DNA of 64,000 nucleotides from Leptodontidium sp. MPI-SDFR-AT-0119 (Eukaryota; Ascomycota; Leotiomycetes; Helotiales; Leptodontidiaceae). The first letter of the stretch is position 1; each line of letters starts with the position of its first letter. Of the stretch, positions 34,105 to 46,598 are shown piece after piece. A model generated the notes under the pieces. That model made no database searches and was not told the DNA's origin. It saw only the letters and a list, made by a program, of their open reading frames with translations. The position numbers and the translations under genes were made by a program. The stretch covers positions 1,736,001 to 1,800,000 of the forward strand of contig JAHLEZ010000012.1 of assembly GCA_020726505.1 (NCBI GenBank). The letters are read 5' to 3'.

Positions 34105-37100
34105 CTTGACCTGCTTGCTCTACTCTCTCAGTATGGAGAAGCAGAAGCTGGGGCAGCAGAAGCAGTCGACCGAGGGAAGAAGCAACAGCGAGCGTGAGGC
34201 TACAAAAGAGCACAATTAGATAGCAGATCCCTGGCTGAAGAGGAGGCAGAAGGTCAGGGCGCTCTCCATCCTTATGTACAGTTCATATCCAAAGATCAGA
34301 GATCCACCACGGATGCGGCGCTGTAGATGAAGAAGAGCAGAGATCAGCGACAAAAGAATGAGAAGCGAAGCGGGAGTTGGAAAGCGTCTGTCCACAAAAT
34401 AAACGCAAGCTTCCAGCATGCTTCGAAAATATGGAGTACACCAAGCAAAGAGGATTCCGACTATGACTTATGAGGCCTAGCTGTGAACGTAAAAGAGCGT
34501 GAGATGCATGCATTTCTCCCACCGCAATTTAGTTTGCCCCTTGGCCCGTTCGTCTACACTTCCCAAAGGGGAATGTCGTTACTTTGGTGAGGCCGCTCCA
34601 GCCAGTCAGAGGCGAGACAAGCGTTGGCGATGTTCTTCCCCGCCAAAACCGCAGCAGCACAGGCATGCCCCCCTGTGCCTGCAGTGAGTCTCCGCAGTGC
34701 GTACATTGGCTAATGATAATGGAGCCCTGGCCCTTGCCGCTGCTCCTGTCCTGTCCTGACTATTGTTTCCAGGAACCAGACTTGCTGGGGCCATTCAGGG
34801 ACTTGGGATTCAGCCACGGGCCAAGGGCTGGGTGCAAAATGCTGCTTCTATCTTGAGCATCAACAGGGGTAAACAAACGCCTTACTCTGTTGACTCTGAC
34901 CACCTGCCTCGTGGCTGACCAGTGACCTCTTGACAAACAGCCCGGCTGCGTGCAGAAGTGGACTCGTCCTCGTCACCCTAATCTTGCTGCCAAGGAGGGA
35001 GGCTCAGTGATTCTGACGTGCGATCATCTATCTACCCTTCTAGCCTTCGTAAATCATTCGGACATGGAAGGAAGGAAGCAGGAGCTCGAGCCATGTGCCA
35101 ACGTGCCAACGTGCCAACGTGCCAACTTGGCATGATGCCATGACTTCATATCAAATCTCCTTTTGATACGATATCAAGCCGGTATCCGATATCATCATAC
35201 TACGAGTATTAGGAGAGTTCACAGTCAGCAAGCAGCGAAGACTTCATTCGGCTTCAAGGTTTTTACTCCCCCAGAAAACCAAATCCTGCTAGTTTAATGT
35301 AAAGAGAAAAAGACTAATGCTGGTGAATCTGCACAAGAACAATATAAACTGAGCGCCACCTGTGCGACAGTTCACACCGCACCGAGAGCTGGCAGCAAAG
35401 TTATTTGTAGTGGCCGCAAGCAAGTAAGCCTCGTATCTTGGTAGCCGTAGCGTGACCGACGGCGTGCAAGCCCTCCCTCCCTTCATCCGCTCTCCCCCTT
35501 CTCCCCTCTGCCCAGTGCCTGCCCAGTCTCAAGCCTACCATTCCATCCCGCGCCTAGCATCTGCCCTGCATAGCTAAACCTTCACACCTTCTGCCTTCGG
35601 ACGAGAAACACTCTGAGCATTTATTGACTCAAGCGGGGCCGAGCCAAACCAGAGCAGTCTGGACGAAATGGCATGCTTGGGAGGAATCTTGACTACTACG
35701 ATAAGAAGGAAAGAATGAATGAATAAAATATGAAGCAGGGGAAAACGACTAAGATCTTGACGATCGATCGATGCTACTGTACTTTACTGACGTGTCGAAA
35801 GATGAGGTTGTTGAGCATGGTCCCATCCAGCCCTCAGCTACTGCCGACGACGGGATCAGTCTTGTGACTAGACAGCACCGATGAGGTGCGAGAGGCGTTA
35901 AACACGAGCCCGTGGCGGCTGGGGAACAGGTGCGTGTTGATGGTAACACCCCGGACGCCACCCAGGCTATCCTCCAGCCATTTGAAATTTTGAAGTCGGC
36001 ACAATGTCTTGTGCTTGCCAGCACCAGCACGCACCACCACAGCCAACACACACCAAGACTCGGCAATGCGACTGACTCAAAATCACTCACCCACTAGCTC
36101 AATACCTACTCACTCACCTGCGAAGTTACCTCACCCCTCAGCTCAGTCTCAACTCAGTCTCAACTCAGTTCGGTTCAAAGTAGATAATCCAGACAGACAA
36201 GTCTCTATTCCTAGATTCAATAACGTATCCCATACCAGACCTCACATTACCTGGTACACTACCATCCCCTAACACATACAGAGGATCAGAACCAGATTCC
36301 CCCTTCCTCCCTGCCCTAAATCGTCCTGAATTACAACAAGGCTATGCCCGCCCTAGCGCATCCATAAGCCTGAGCTGAGGAGGGGAGCCTCTTCTCTTCC
36401 AGCTTGCCAAGTCATCGGATCGGATCGACACCCAGCATTGCTTCAGCTTCATCCGGCGCTTGCCGTTGGCTTGCTACCAAGAGACGCCACAAATGCCGCG
36501 AATGGCTTCACTTCATGACGCCCGCGGGCCCGATTCGGGCACACTGTCTCCAATATTTGGCATTGTTATTAATGATTGGGAGTATTTTTGTCGCTAAGGT
36601 ACGTGTTGACGGACGGACTGCTGCAGTGGGTGTGGTGATGAAGTGGGGTGCCGATGGACTTGAACTTGGACTGGACTTGGACGTGAACGTGCTGATTTGA
36701 AGAGGCGAGAAAAGCTTGTCTTTGCGCTATTTGCTATTCGGATGAAGGCAAATTCCTACTCATAGGTAAGGTGCCAACTCTGTCGTCTGATCTTGAGGAA
36801 ACATGCTGTTCTAGTCCACAGTTTCAAGCGGCTCCGCTGTTGAGAAGATATGGTACTTGAACTCAGGCATGCCAGTAGTCTGCTGCCCTTTCATGCTACC
36901 AAATACTGCATCCACTTCATTGAGAAGTCCAGCGCCGTTTGTTTGACTTCTAACCTCGGTAAGTATCTCAAAAGACCCGCATTATACTACGTAGTATTCG
37001 ATCTACTTCTTCTATCGAATCCATCTTCAATCGCCTGTGGAGGGACAGCCTCTTCAGTTCTAGCTTTGAAGATCTCTTTGATAGATCAATTCGAGATCTA

Positions 37101-38161
37101 AGTCTCCTGTTCCTGTTCCGGCTCAACATGCAGCTTCCCGCCGATTCATATCTCCGGCTCTTGGGTCCATCTGCAGTCTCAGTACAGTACATCTCGAATC
37201 TGATGGTAGACTGCGGCTTCCCGTTGAAAGCAATACTTTGTAATGGGTTTCTTTTCACGGCCTCTCTCGCCTCACCTGGGCCAGAGCTTTGGGTTCTTGA
37301 GGCGAGCATCCTGGGATGTGTGCCAGTTATTTACCAGTCGGAATAATAGCGATCTTACGGTACTGTGGCATCTTAGTCTCTCTTTCGAAGTCCATCCATG
37401 CGTACCCAGACAGGTACCAACACCTTCGAGTCTCGGATAGTTGGCGTCGGAGTCAACAATAAGGTAACTCTTATGCAGCCACCCGTTGACTTGTGCCTTG
37501 GCACTGGGACCAAGCAGCTTGCATCTTCCCGTCGAAAGCCAGGATTTGTCTCAATGTTATAGAAAAGAATACATGATCTTAATGATACAATGGATGTTGT
37601 TTCTCATTATTGATTTAAAGTCTCGGTAACTCCTGCATAGTATCATGTCCAAGCCCTCGTGTCTTCCCGTTGAAAACAAAGCATTTTTCCTTTCTCTGAG
37701 CTACTTCCCATTATTGATTTACAGTTTTGGTATAGCCTGCCTAGTATCAGGATTGGCACATTTTTCCATTTTAAAGGACAATTGAAAGTGCTGTGTATTT
37801 CTAGCTACCTTCCAGGTTGCCAAGGGTGCCTTCACGCCTGGTAACTCTGCAAGTCATGGCCTATTGTTCGTGTTACATACATGACTATAACAATGTAAAG
37901 CATTTTCTTCTTCAGTTCCAATATTTCTAGTTCTACTAAATTGTCTCGATGTTCGATATAGATTTGTTTATTTATACAGACAAAGATGTGAATCTGTTAA
38001 CCAGGATCTCCTGCTTCCATCTTCCCTTTGCCTCCCTTATCGCATCCTTATCGGCTAGCGCCCAAATATTTTGTCGTCACTCGGTTGGTTGCAGAAAATT
38101 CACCCAGTCGCGTAAATATTCGAACAAAGACGCCCGTAAGCACCTCCTTGCTTCCATCCAC
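34105..38161. other. Four-kilobase region with no convincing gene
   Basis: Many short frames on both strands, none with protein-like composition, a known motif or matching splice partners. Contains a short GTGCCAAC repeat (35095-35126), an imperfect AGTCTCAACTC repeat near 36145, and a diverged repeat family around 37130-37755. It should also include the promoter of the WSC gene and the leader of the helicase gene, which could be long or contain a non-coding RNA. Confidence 0.45.
35095..35126 (+). repeat. 8-bp tandem repeat, four perfect copies
   Basis: GTGCCAAC repeats four times without mismatch, followed by TTGGCATG, which makes a partial inverted repeat with the unit. It lies about 1 kb upstream of the WSC-protein start. 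Confidence 0.85.
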
Positions 38162-39958
38162 ATGTTTACCCTTTCTGCATTCAAACGCAGTCCACTTCTA
38201 CGAAACCTCATCACAGTCACGATGGAGTCCAAGAAGAACCCCGCCAGACGGCACCCTTACAGAGGCAAGAAAACCATGGGAACAAATGCAGCTCCTCGAA
38301 ATGCTGCTGCATCAGCTCCTCAACCACCTCCTATGCGCGTCACAACTCCTCCTCTCACTGCTCCAGTCCCTCTCGATACTCCTCGATTCGCAGACCTCGC
38401 AAACGAGAAGTTACTGCATCCCCTTCTGATACAGACGATCACCGAGGACCTCAAGTTCGACCATATGATGCCAGTTCAGGCTGCTACACTCCACGATCTC
38501 CTTGCGAATAGAATCGACTGCCTCGCACAAGCAAAGACTGGTACTGGAAAGACGATTGCTTTCTTGCTCCCTGCCATCCAAACAATGATCAACAAGAACC
38601 ACAAAGTCGGCTCCGGCATCTCTCTGCTCGTCATCTCACCAACTCGAGAACTAGCAATGCAAATTGCAAAGGAAGCCACCGCACTCCTCCAACGCCTGCC
38701 ACAATACAAAGTCAGCTTCGCAATCGGAGGAACAAACAAGAATTCCGAAGAGAAGAGCATTCTCAGCGGTTGTGACATCCTGATCGCCACCCCAGGAAGA
38801 TTATACGATCATCTTGGTGACCACCGGATCGTCAACGCCTTCAGCAGCCTCGACACCTTAGTCCTTGATGAAGCCGACCGACTCCTCGACATGGGCTTCC
38901 TCAACTCCCTCAAAGACATCGTCAAGTGCCTCCCAGACAAACAGAAGACCAACCGACAAGGCATGCTCTTCTCCGCGACGATCGCGCCTCACGTCCAGAA
39001 AGTCGCCGAGCTCATCCTCTCCAAAGGCTACAAATTCATCTCCACGATCCCTGAAGGCGAGCTCAACACTCACGAGCGCGTCCCGCAACACCTCATCGTT
39101 GTCCCAACCTTCTCAGACGTCGCTGCTGCAATGGTAGGCTCCCTCCGCTCGGAGATGGCCATGATCGGCGCCCCGGCGTTCAAAGCCATCGTCTTCGCTC
39201 CCACAGCCGCACTCGTCGATTTCTATGGCGATATCCTCGAGAATCTTCCTGGCATGCCAAAAGTCAGCGTCCTCCACTCCCGCGTGAGCCAGAGCAAGCG
39301 CACCAGCGCCACGAACGCCTTCCGCGACGCCAAGAATGGCATTCTTGTCGCTACCGATGTTGTAGCTCGCGGTATGGATTTCCCGCTCGTCACGAACGTC
39401 CTGCAGGTCGGTATCCCGTCTGATAAGGAATCGTACGTCCATCGTCTAGGCCGAACTGCTCGTGCGGGTGCGGAAGGAAGAGGAACATTCATCGTTACAC
39501 AGCCCGAGACGTTCTTCTCGAAGTGGACACTGAAGGAAATCACATTCGAGCCAGTAGAAGCTGATCTCTCCTCCAAGGCGGAAGTCAGAGCCATTGCCGA
39601 GAAGAGAGATAACCATTCCAGAACGTACCAGGCTTGGATGGGATACTACAAGAATCACTGTAAGGGTCTCCAGTGGGATAATGTGCAGCTTGTACAGGAG
39701 GCGAATGCGTTTGCTAGGGATGGACTCGGTTCCCCCGAGGTCCCGGGTGTCGCGAAGAGTACTTTGAGTAAGATGGGATTGAAGGGTGTTAAAGGCCTTA
39801 ACGTCGTACCTGACCCACCTAGAGTTCCCAGAGGTGGAAGCGGTGGCCGTGGAGGTGCGACAGGTGGTGGAGAGGGACGATCTGCCGGTGCTGGAGGACG
39901 GGGTGGTCGTGGAGGAGGCGGTGGACGTGGCGGTGCTCGAACTGGAGGTTTCAACTAG
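38162..39958 (+). CDS. DEAD-box ATP-dependent RNA helicase, Mss116-like, with Gly/Arg-rich tail (598 aa)
   Basis: Single exon. Helicase motifs in order: AQAKTGTGKT (I), PTRELA (Ia), TPGRL (Ib), VLDEADR (II, DEAD), SAT (III), VATDVVARGMDFP (V) and HRLGRTARAG (VI). The C-terminus is a Gly/Arg-rich RGG tail (GGRGGRGGGGGRGG), an RNA-binding tail common in Mss116-type enzymes. The start at 38162 gives MFTLSAFKRSPLLRNLIT, a plausible mitochondrial presequence. A second in-frame ATG at 38222 would drop it, and the frame is also open up to an ATG at 37949. Expected role: remodelling RNA in group I/II intron splicing or RNA turnover, probably in mitochondria. Confidence 0.9.
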   Translation: MFTLSAFKRSPLLRNLITVTMESKKNPARRHPYRGKKTMGTNAAPRNAAASAPQPPPMRVTTPPLTAPVPLDTPRFADLANEKLLHPLLIQTITEDLKFDHMMPVQAATLHDLLANRIDCLAQAKTGTGKTIAFLLPAIQTMINKNHKVGSGISLLVISPTRELAMQIAKEATALLQRLPQYKVSFAIGGTNKNSEEKSILSGCDILIATPGRLYDHLGDHRIVNAFSSLDTLVLDEADRLLDMGFLNSLKDIVKCLPDKQKTNRQGMLFSATIAPHVQKVAELILSKGYKFISTIPEGELNTHERVPQHLIVVPTFSDVAAAMVGSLRSEMAMIGAPAFKAIVFAPTAALVDFYGDILENLPGMPKVSVLHSRVSQSKRTSATNAFRDAKNGILVATDVVARGMDFPLVTNVLQVGIPSDKESYVHRLGRTARAGAEGRGTFIVTQPETFFSKWTLKEITFEPVEADLSSKAEVRAIAEKRDNHSRTYQAWMGYYKNHCKGLQWDNVQLVQEANAFARDGLGSPEVPGVAKSTLSKMGLKGVKGLNVVPDPPRVPRGGSGGRGGATGGGEGRSAGAGGRGGRGGGGGRGGARTGGFN

Positions 39959-40389
39959 AATCATATCCAGTTCTCGAAAACTCGACTTGTACGATGAGCC
40001 GTTTCCCGGGGGCTACGACAGACTTCATTGGGTTGTACTATAGACATAGACTTTTCCTTTTGTCTTTGTCTTTACGGGTTGCGTTTGTGTTCGCGTTTGC
40101 ATTTGGGATGTGGGTACGCGTATAGAGAGATACTGAGATACCCATAGCTAGACCTGCGAAGATACAGCAGTGTTGTACTTGAATAAAGCGTAGGCGCACA
40201 TAGAGGTTGGATGATTATGATCAATTGATTAGATTCCTTCTTGAACAAACACTCGGATAAGAATATATCCTCATGCCTGGATGGAAGTGAGTACCTCTCT
40301 TTACTGAATACCTGAGTAAGCTAGGTTACTTTGTTGATTCCCCTGACATACGGATACTTTTGGCCGCGACCTCCGTACTTCTTGCGATA
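39959..40389. other. Convergent intergenic region
   Basis: About 430 bp between the 3' ends of the helicase (plus) and the long unknown gene (minus). No gene is seen; it contains T-rich and AATAAA-like sequence (TTGAATAAAGCG near 40180) suited to 3'-end formation. Confidence 0.5.
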
Positions 40390-43300
40390 TTACACAGGCT
40401 CTCGGAGTATCTTCAAGACACCCGCTGAACTCCAGAATAATGAAAGACATATAGCAACCGTACTCAAAGGCACAGCCGCATTCTGTAGATCGTTTGGATG
40501 CGTTGCCTGCCACCACCCCCAAAATCCAAAGGTGCCCGCAAAAATCATCAAATGATAAGCAACTAACCAAGCCAGCGAAATTGTATGCTGAGCCTGTATC
40601 CCCCAAGCAAATTCGACAGATCCAATCTTGATCTCCAGTGCACTTTTTCTCTTCGGAATTCGCTCAATCGCGAAGTTGCCACTTAGCGCTTCAGCACAGT
40701 CATGGAACGCCGAAAGTAGACATTTGCTGTTGCATGACCTAAACGCCAATTCGAATTCATGGGGTGAAATAGGCGGGATCTCGGCATTAGGTGGTCGTGG
40801 TCTGTAGTCGTAGTCGGGGCTGGTGGGGAGGTCTTTCCCTCGAAAAACTATCCTATTCGCTCTGATTTTCTCGAACTGCAAATAATGTCAGATGTTTGAT
40901 TTGCTTTTAGGCGAAGCTTGGGGTAGATATACCTTGACAAAGTCGCAGTGACTGAGCTTCCAGATAGAGAACCAGTATCTCCAGAACCCTCTCATCTCGC
41001 GATACTTTTGTCGTAGATCTCGAAAGAAGGTCTCGTCATCGTCATAGCATTTAGTGTCGATCTGAGCTAGTTCCAGGGTTCGACGAGGTCCCTGCACACC
41101 GAATAAAATGAATAGTTGATTGAGGATTGCGGTGTTCAAACCAGTTAGATAACTCTGTTGATTTCTTAATGAATGGCTTTGGCAAGGAAAGTTGGTGCCA
41201 CCTGTCTGAGTGGCTGTATTGTTTGTAGGTGATGTTCCACTGGAAGTGGTTGCCGAGCTGCTTGAAGACGAACTGTAAACGTGACGCACGCGTTGCGTTA
41301 TATCAAAAGCCGCTTGGACAAAATTGGTAAATGCAAATCTCCTAGAAGCTCTAGAATTTGTCATCTTGCACAAATGATTGTGCTGCAGCCTGTTCCCTCG
41401 CTGCTCCAAGAGCAATTGATAGCTCATGGCGGCGGATGTTGTCATCTCGGTCCACATATATGTACCACAATGCTAGGATGTGATTAGCAAATCGGTGATG
41501 TGCTTATTGGAATGAGAGGCTTACACATTGCCAATGCATGCGTGTTTGGCCCTTTTGGAGAAAATGCATAGGTGGCTGCAGTGGCCACCAATTCCAGTTA
41601 TCATCAGTGTGATGCTCGATAGATAACTTTGCTCGATTCAAAAAAGAGTAATCATCTTCTACCGAAAACCATATTCGATCCCTTGGAATTGTCATTAGAA
41701 TACGAGTAATTGGAGCCGAAGCAGCAGGCAAGAGGAATAACCGTAGGTTGATGGTTAGGTTTTGGAATGGATCACCCTCCAAGAGGAACGCTTCCATTTC
41801 CGAGACGTTGGGAACGCATTTGGTGTTTTCTCTTTCTTGGCCACCATCCTCTTCATCGCTAGTACTCTCATCCTCGAAGCCTTCCATTTCTTGATGCTCT
41901 TCTTCTCCTTCTTCGCCGAAACCTCCATTCTCATCTATTTCGGGGTCAATTGGGATTGCTAAGCCTGGATTAGCGGATACCCAGCCCTCAAGGTCCAGGA
42001 CCCTGCGTTCGGTCTCTAGGATGCGCCGTTCCATTTGTGATATTGCTTCCTTGCTATCTGGCCTGAGAATTTCGGCCACTTGCTTCGCAATTCTTATCCT
42101 AGCCCATCGACTTCTGAGCAACTGGGTTGTTGCTCGCTGAAGGTTAGTCTCTGCCTGTCGAGACAGATCAAGATAATATCGCTTCAACAACCTTCGAAAA
42201 TTCTCAATAAATCTAGGCTTCCCCATTTTGTTAAAGGCTTCTTCATACTGCGGCTTTAATTCTTGTTTTTGTGCCAGAAGCACTCCAAGGTGCTCCTCTG
42301 CGATTCTTTCCGGAAAAGTCCTTCGTGTAGAGCACACTGAGTTGATGTCTTCTGCATCCGAAACAACAGATCTTATATCGCATTCAGGGTCTAATGCTTG
42401 GAAGTCCTGATATTCTTTACGATCATGAATCCCTTCCGGTTCAATGCTGTCAACAACAGAAGATTTCGATGACATTGAAGTCGCAACTGCGCTGGAACAG
42501 AGATTGTTTTTGAAGGTACTTGCCGTCACTGAATCTGAATCAGTAGTGCTGGAGCCGTAGCTTACACCCTGTGGGTTGTTCTGGCAGAGTTCTTTTTCCA
42601 AGTTTTGTAACTGCCGAAGAAGGACCTTCAAGTCCGAAAAGGCCTTGTCAACGGCAGCAACAGAGGATTTGAGCGATGGCGAGGTGGTCGGAGACTCGCC
42701 GTCATAGAGAAAGTACCCGATTTCCTTTTGCTGGAATTGGTCCCAGACTTCGACGGTCTCCGAGAGACCGCCTATCAATTGCCTTAAAAGCTCGACCATT
42801 TGGATATTCCACAGGCTAAAATCCCGCAATTGTTGTTTGGTTTTAGGGTCATTAGATGACAACGGGAATATGTGGTTCGTTCTGGACCTGCTCGGGAAAA
42901 GTTAATTACTCTTCGCCATATGACACAACCATTAATGAAAGGCTTGGATCGAGACTGCTAGGCAAGAACCATCCTACTAACACATCGATGCAGTGTAAAA
43001 AGACAAAAGAAATTCCCAGCAACGATCCAAGTGTAAAGGCACGCGACTTTGCCCATGAAGTCCACACATTGTACGTACTTTTTAACTTCCTTTTCCTTGT
43101 CGACTATCCAGTTCCATTCCCTCAGAACCTGGTGCATTCGGATCTCAAAAATTTTGAAAAAATACTCCCTAGGTATCCATATGGGCTTGTCGGCATCAAT
43201 CTGACCAGCTGCAAGAGGATCTACCCGTCGACAATATGGACCTCTCATTTGATCGTAGCCTTCTACGGTCTCCTTCGAATCAAAATATACGTCGACAAAA

Positions 43301-44851
43301 CCATATGCAGTCCACACCGAATGATCAATTCCTGCTACAGTAACTGATATCTGCGGGGCATCGGGGAGTCAGCATATAGTTCATTGGGAAGGACTTCGGA
43401 GTAACTACTCCTCAGACATGGCTCAAGAGTAAGAGCTCATGAAACAGTCTCGAATGAGAAAAACTATTCCTCCCCGATTACCTACCTGGGCCTGGTACAA
43501 ACAATGGAGCCCCTCTGTTGATGCCGACGCACTCATAGGCGTGGATAAGAACGGTAACTCCCAGGACTGTCTCAACGGTTTGCCATCGGGTTTCTTCCGA
43601 GTGTCTTTGAGAAGCCCTTTGCCTACCCTTAACACATAATATGGAATATGAAAATCGAGAGTAAAATCGATGAAAGCTATAGACTATCAGATGACAATAG
43701 CTATTAGCGACAGCAATATACTATGAACAATTGATCCACTAGTACTTACAGGAATGGTAACTCCTATGGATGTTTTTCTCGTCAAGTGTTTGTAAAATAG
43801 ATCCCTCAGTGCCCGAGCTTGAGTGCATGATACCGTCGTTACAAGAACCTCAATGGTCGATGGATCTAGATCAGTGATAAAGCTAGAAGGATTAGCCAAA
43901 TAATAATGCTCCAAGACACCAGCGCCATGACTTACATCACTCTCCTCTCCGCGTCATTTTCCTCATCTTCAGATGCGTTCGTAGGGGTATTTTGCTCTGA
44001 TGCTATTCTGAAACGCTGCGGATTGTGTTAGCCTCTCTAGAGCTCTGATGCCAGAATAAGATTTGGGCTACCTTTCTGCTCAATGCTTCGCCTAAGCGTT
44101 GCGCGGTCAAAGGCCCTAGGTATGGCCTGCAGTTCCCTGGTGGTGAGGGTCCTTTATTTCTGTCGTCGAGCAATGCCACGTGCTTTCTATCGTGGCCCGT
44201 CTTTGTCTCCCATTCTCCGAAGCCTGCTTGCTCACAAAAACCGGCAACCTGGTCAACTTGATCGAGATATTGCATAGCCTTCTCGTCTCCTATCATGCTT
44301 GTCATGAAAAGTCTGACGTCGTTGGTCCCATTGCCAGCTTCAGCATCCTGATCCTCATCCTCATCCTCGTCTTCGTCTTCGTCCTCTTCGCCATCGGGCC
44401 ATGGAGTTTGCAAGTATTCAATATAGAGTAGGTTCTCGACTCTGTAACTGGTTCGTCGAGTTGCGAACCGGGGGGGCCATCGAGGAAATTCCTTGTGTGT
44501 TTCTCTAGACATTTTCTCAGCGGACTGTCGCCAGTCATCTTCAAATAATTGATCAGTCATCTTCAACTGATAGATGATAATAGTTGACGAGTTATACGAC
44601 ATCACCAGCTCCACATACTCCTCCTCCTCGCCCCCTCCTGGCCTCACCACGCACTTCAAGTCCTCCAACACAACCAACAACTTGAACGTATCCAGTTCCG
44701 CCCCTCCACTTCCACTGCCCTGCAAACTAACATGACGCTGAACTCCGAACGCCACATACAACCTTGACATTTTGCCCAACCTCTCCTTCAACTCGGCCAC
44801 CATCCTTCCCCCGTCCCCGCCGTGATCATCAATACTCCCACATCCTGCCAT
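40390..44851 (-). CDS. Large conserved-type fungal protein of unknown function (about 1,260 aa, 8 exons)
   Basis: Minus exons: 44851-44072, 44015-43936, 43882-43750, 43627-43486, 43343-43079, 42887-41525, 41472-40933 and 40875-40390. Exon 4/5 has an alternative pair (ends 43499, starts 43350), also in frame. Individually these look like separate small genes, but every junction is phase-consistent and gives smooth sequence. Features: a Glu/Asp run near residue 165 (EDEDED), DIGYF-like and coiled-coil helical stretches, MHWQCHCGTYMWTEM (a CxCG pair formed across the exon 6/7 splice), and two C-terminal hydrophobic segments (ISLAWLVAYHLMIFAGTFGFW and VPLSTVAICLSLFWSSAGVL). The layout resembles long orphan fungal proteins I recall by pattern but cannot name; function is unknown, and a membrane-anchored protein is likely. 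Confidence 0.72.
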
Positions 44852-46598
44852 CACTAACCACCGTGATGCTCCCTTCACTCTCCGTGCCCCTCGACTGCTG
44901 TCTGACCTCGACCAAACTTTCTATCTTCGACCACGTACGCCCCAACTCCCTGCTCCCAACCGCAATTAAACATCACTCTCTACTTATCACCTACCTACCC
45001 TCGTACCTCACCGACACTAGCGTCAACTGTCCCGTGCCGCTCCACAACCAATCGCTCTGATTAATCATTGCTGAGTCATCACACGTGAACAACCATCACA
45101 TGTCCAAAAGGTCCCGCCTCCGGGGGACCCTAACGTCCGAAAAGGAAACGCTCGCACGAGAAGCGAGCGAGTTAGAAAGGAGTTCTTCTTTTGGAGCGGA
45201 AGAGGGCAAAAAGTAAGTCGCTCATTTTTTGCCTCGCTGCGCACTTCCTGTCTGACACCGAGCCCCTCGCTTCATAAAATGAAGCTATTCCCACTCGATG
45301 TCAGTGAACTTTTTGCCCGACAATTCTACATCCATCTCTCGACGATTAAATGCGAATGGGGGCCCGTGGTGGCGATTCCAGCATGATGCGGAGGATGAGC
45401 GTAGCGAAGATGTGGAGCGAGTCCGGGGGACATGGTAGTGTAGTCGTAGTGTTAGGTGTGCGGTGGTGTCCGCTGGATTTCGATTTGGTTCATCATTCTA
45501 CGGTAGATTGTTTTCTTCATTTCATGTTTAATTCAAAAAGCAGGACTGGGTTCTGGAGGCGTGAGCAACAGGGGGCCCATCCTGCAAGGATGGGGGCGGA
45601 GCGCAGCGGCGCGCCACCTGTGTTGCCAGGCGCCTCAACGGCACCACTTCCTTCCTTGCCATCTTCATCTTCCTCATCATATTCGGCACAAAACACACTG
45701 CTGACCAAACGACTACCAACATACTTCTCCAGAGTGCGCCCGTGCCCGGGCACACCAGCCGGCGTACCCTTCAACTGCCCGCCACACCGTAACAACCGCA
45801 ATGGGATTCCCTTCCCATTCCAGCCACTTCATACTACCAAACACCCAGCGCCCTGCGCTTTGCGTGTCTAGCGCCGCTATGACCTGCTCCCGCCGCGGCC
45901 CGCCCATCTTCAGATACAACGCGTAGCACACCTGCTCCTCTCCCAACCCGCTTCGCACATTCATACCGCACCTAAAACATCGCCGCTCACAATCTTTCTC
46001 CGGACCGTTCTCCATGCCTAGTAAATTATCCTACCGAAGGATACCTCCAACCCTCTCTCGTCGTTGACACTTCCTCCCCTAAATAAAATTCCAATCGCGT
46101 GCCGCTCACCACTCCCTCGCGTGCCGCTTCATATCGAATCGCTTACACTAGTCTGTGCTTAATCATCGCACCTGAACAACTGTCACATGCCAAAAGGGGC
46201 CCTAAGGACTCAAAGAGTCACGCGAGCGACCGAGAGTGAGATATTAGGCCAGAAAGCAGAAACATGCACAATTGGCATGCTCTGAAATGTTCTGGCGGGT
46301 TCGAGTAAGGTTTAAAGCTTTGCAGGTGTCGAATGAACTTCGCTAAGCTTTCTAAGAACAGCCCACGGTCACGTGAAAATGACCATTCCCTTTATGGCCA
46401 GAAACTAATCCCTTTTCGGCGAAGTCACGAATGGTGCGTGGGCAATCAAATACTTGAAAAGCTCTAATAGTGGGTGTTGACCACCACTTTTGGTGCGTTC
46501 CTCACCAAAACCACCCCTCTTTCTAATGAACTATCAAGATAACTCTCCTTGTTGACATCTATCCAAATTTCTCCTGATTTTCTATCAATTACGCGAGG
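44852..46598. other. Border region between genes and the transposon nest
   Basis: Upstream region of the long minus-strand gene, a doubtful ORF at 45713-46015, and then the 5' flank of the pogo-like element. A stretch at about 45029-45110 resembles 46118-46200 (GTGCCGCT, AATCGCT, TTAATCAT, TGAACAAC, TCACATG, CCAAAAGG in the same order), so this part has been duplicated or shares a control element. Confidence 0.5.
45713..46015 (-). CDS. Possible small protein with CxxC pair, unknown
   Basis: Minus-strand frame of 100 codons starting MENGPEKDCERRCFRCG and containing EEQVCYALYLKMGGPRREQ and WVFGSMKWLEWEGNP, which look protein-like rather than random. It overlaps another minus-strand frame (45517-45801), so the 3' half may be spliced or frameshifted. 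No family recognised. Its upstream flank shares the repeated block seen upstream of the long gene. Confidence 0.35.
   Translation of the reverse strand: MENGPEKDCERRCFRCGMNVRSGLGEEQVCYALYLKMGGPRREQVIAALDTQSAGRWVFGSMKWLEWEGNPIAVVTVWRAVEGYAGWCARARAHSGEVCW

Noticed and set aside
42862..42862. Start of an independent gene at 42862
   Set aside because: The first codon there is TTG, and the frame continues upstream to a good CAG acceptor that joins the preceding exons in phase.
45350..45871. Plus-strand frame of 173 codons
   Set aside because: Composition is irregular and it lies antisense to a more protein-like minus-strand frame.
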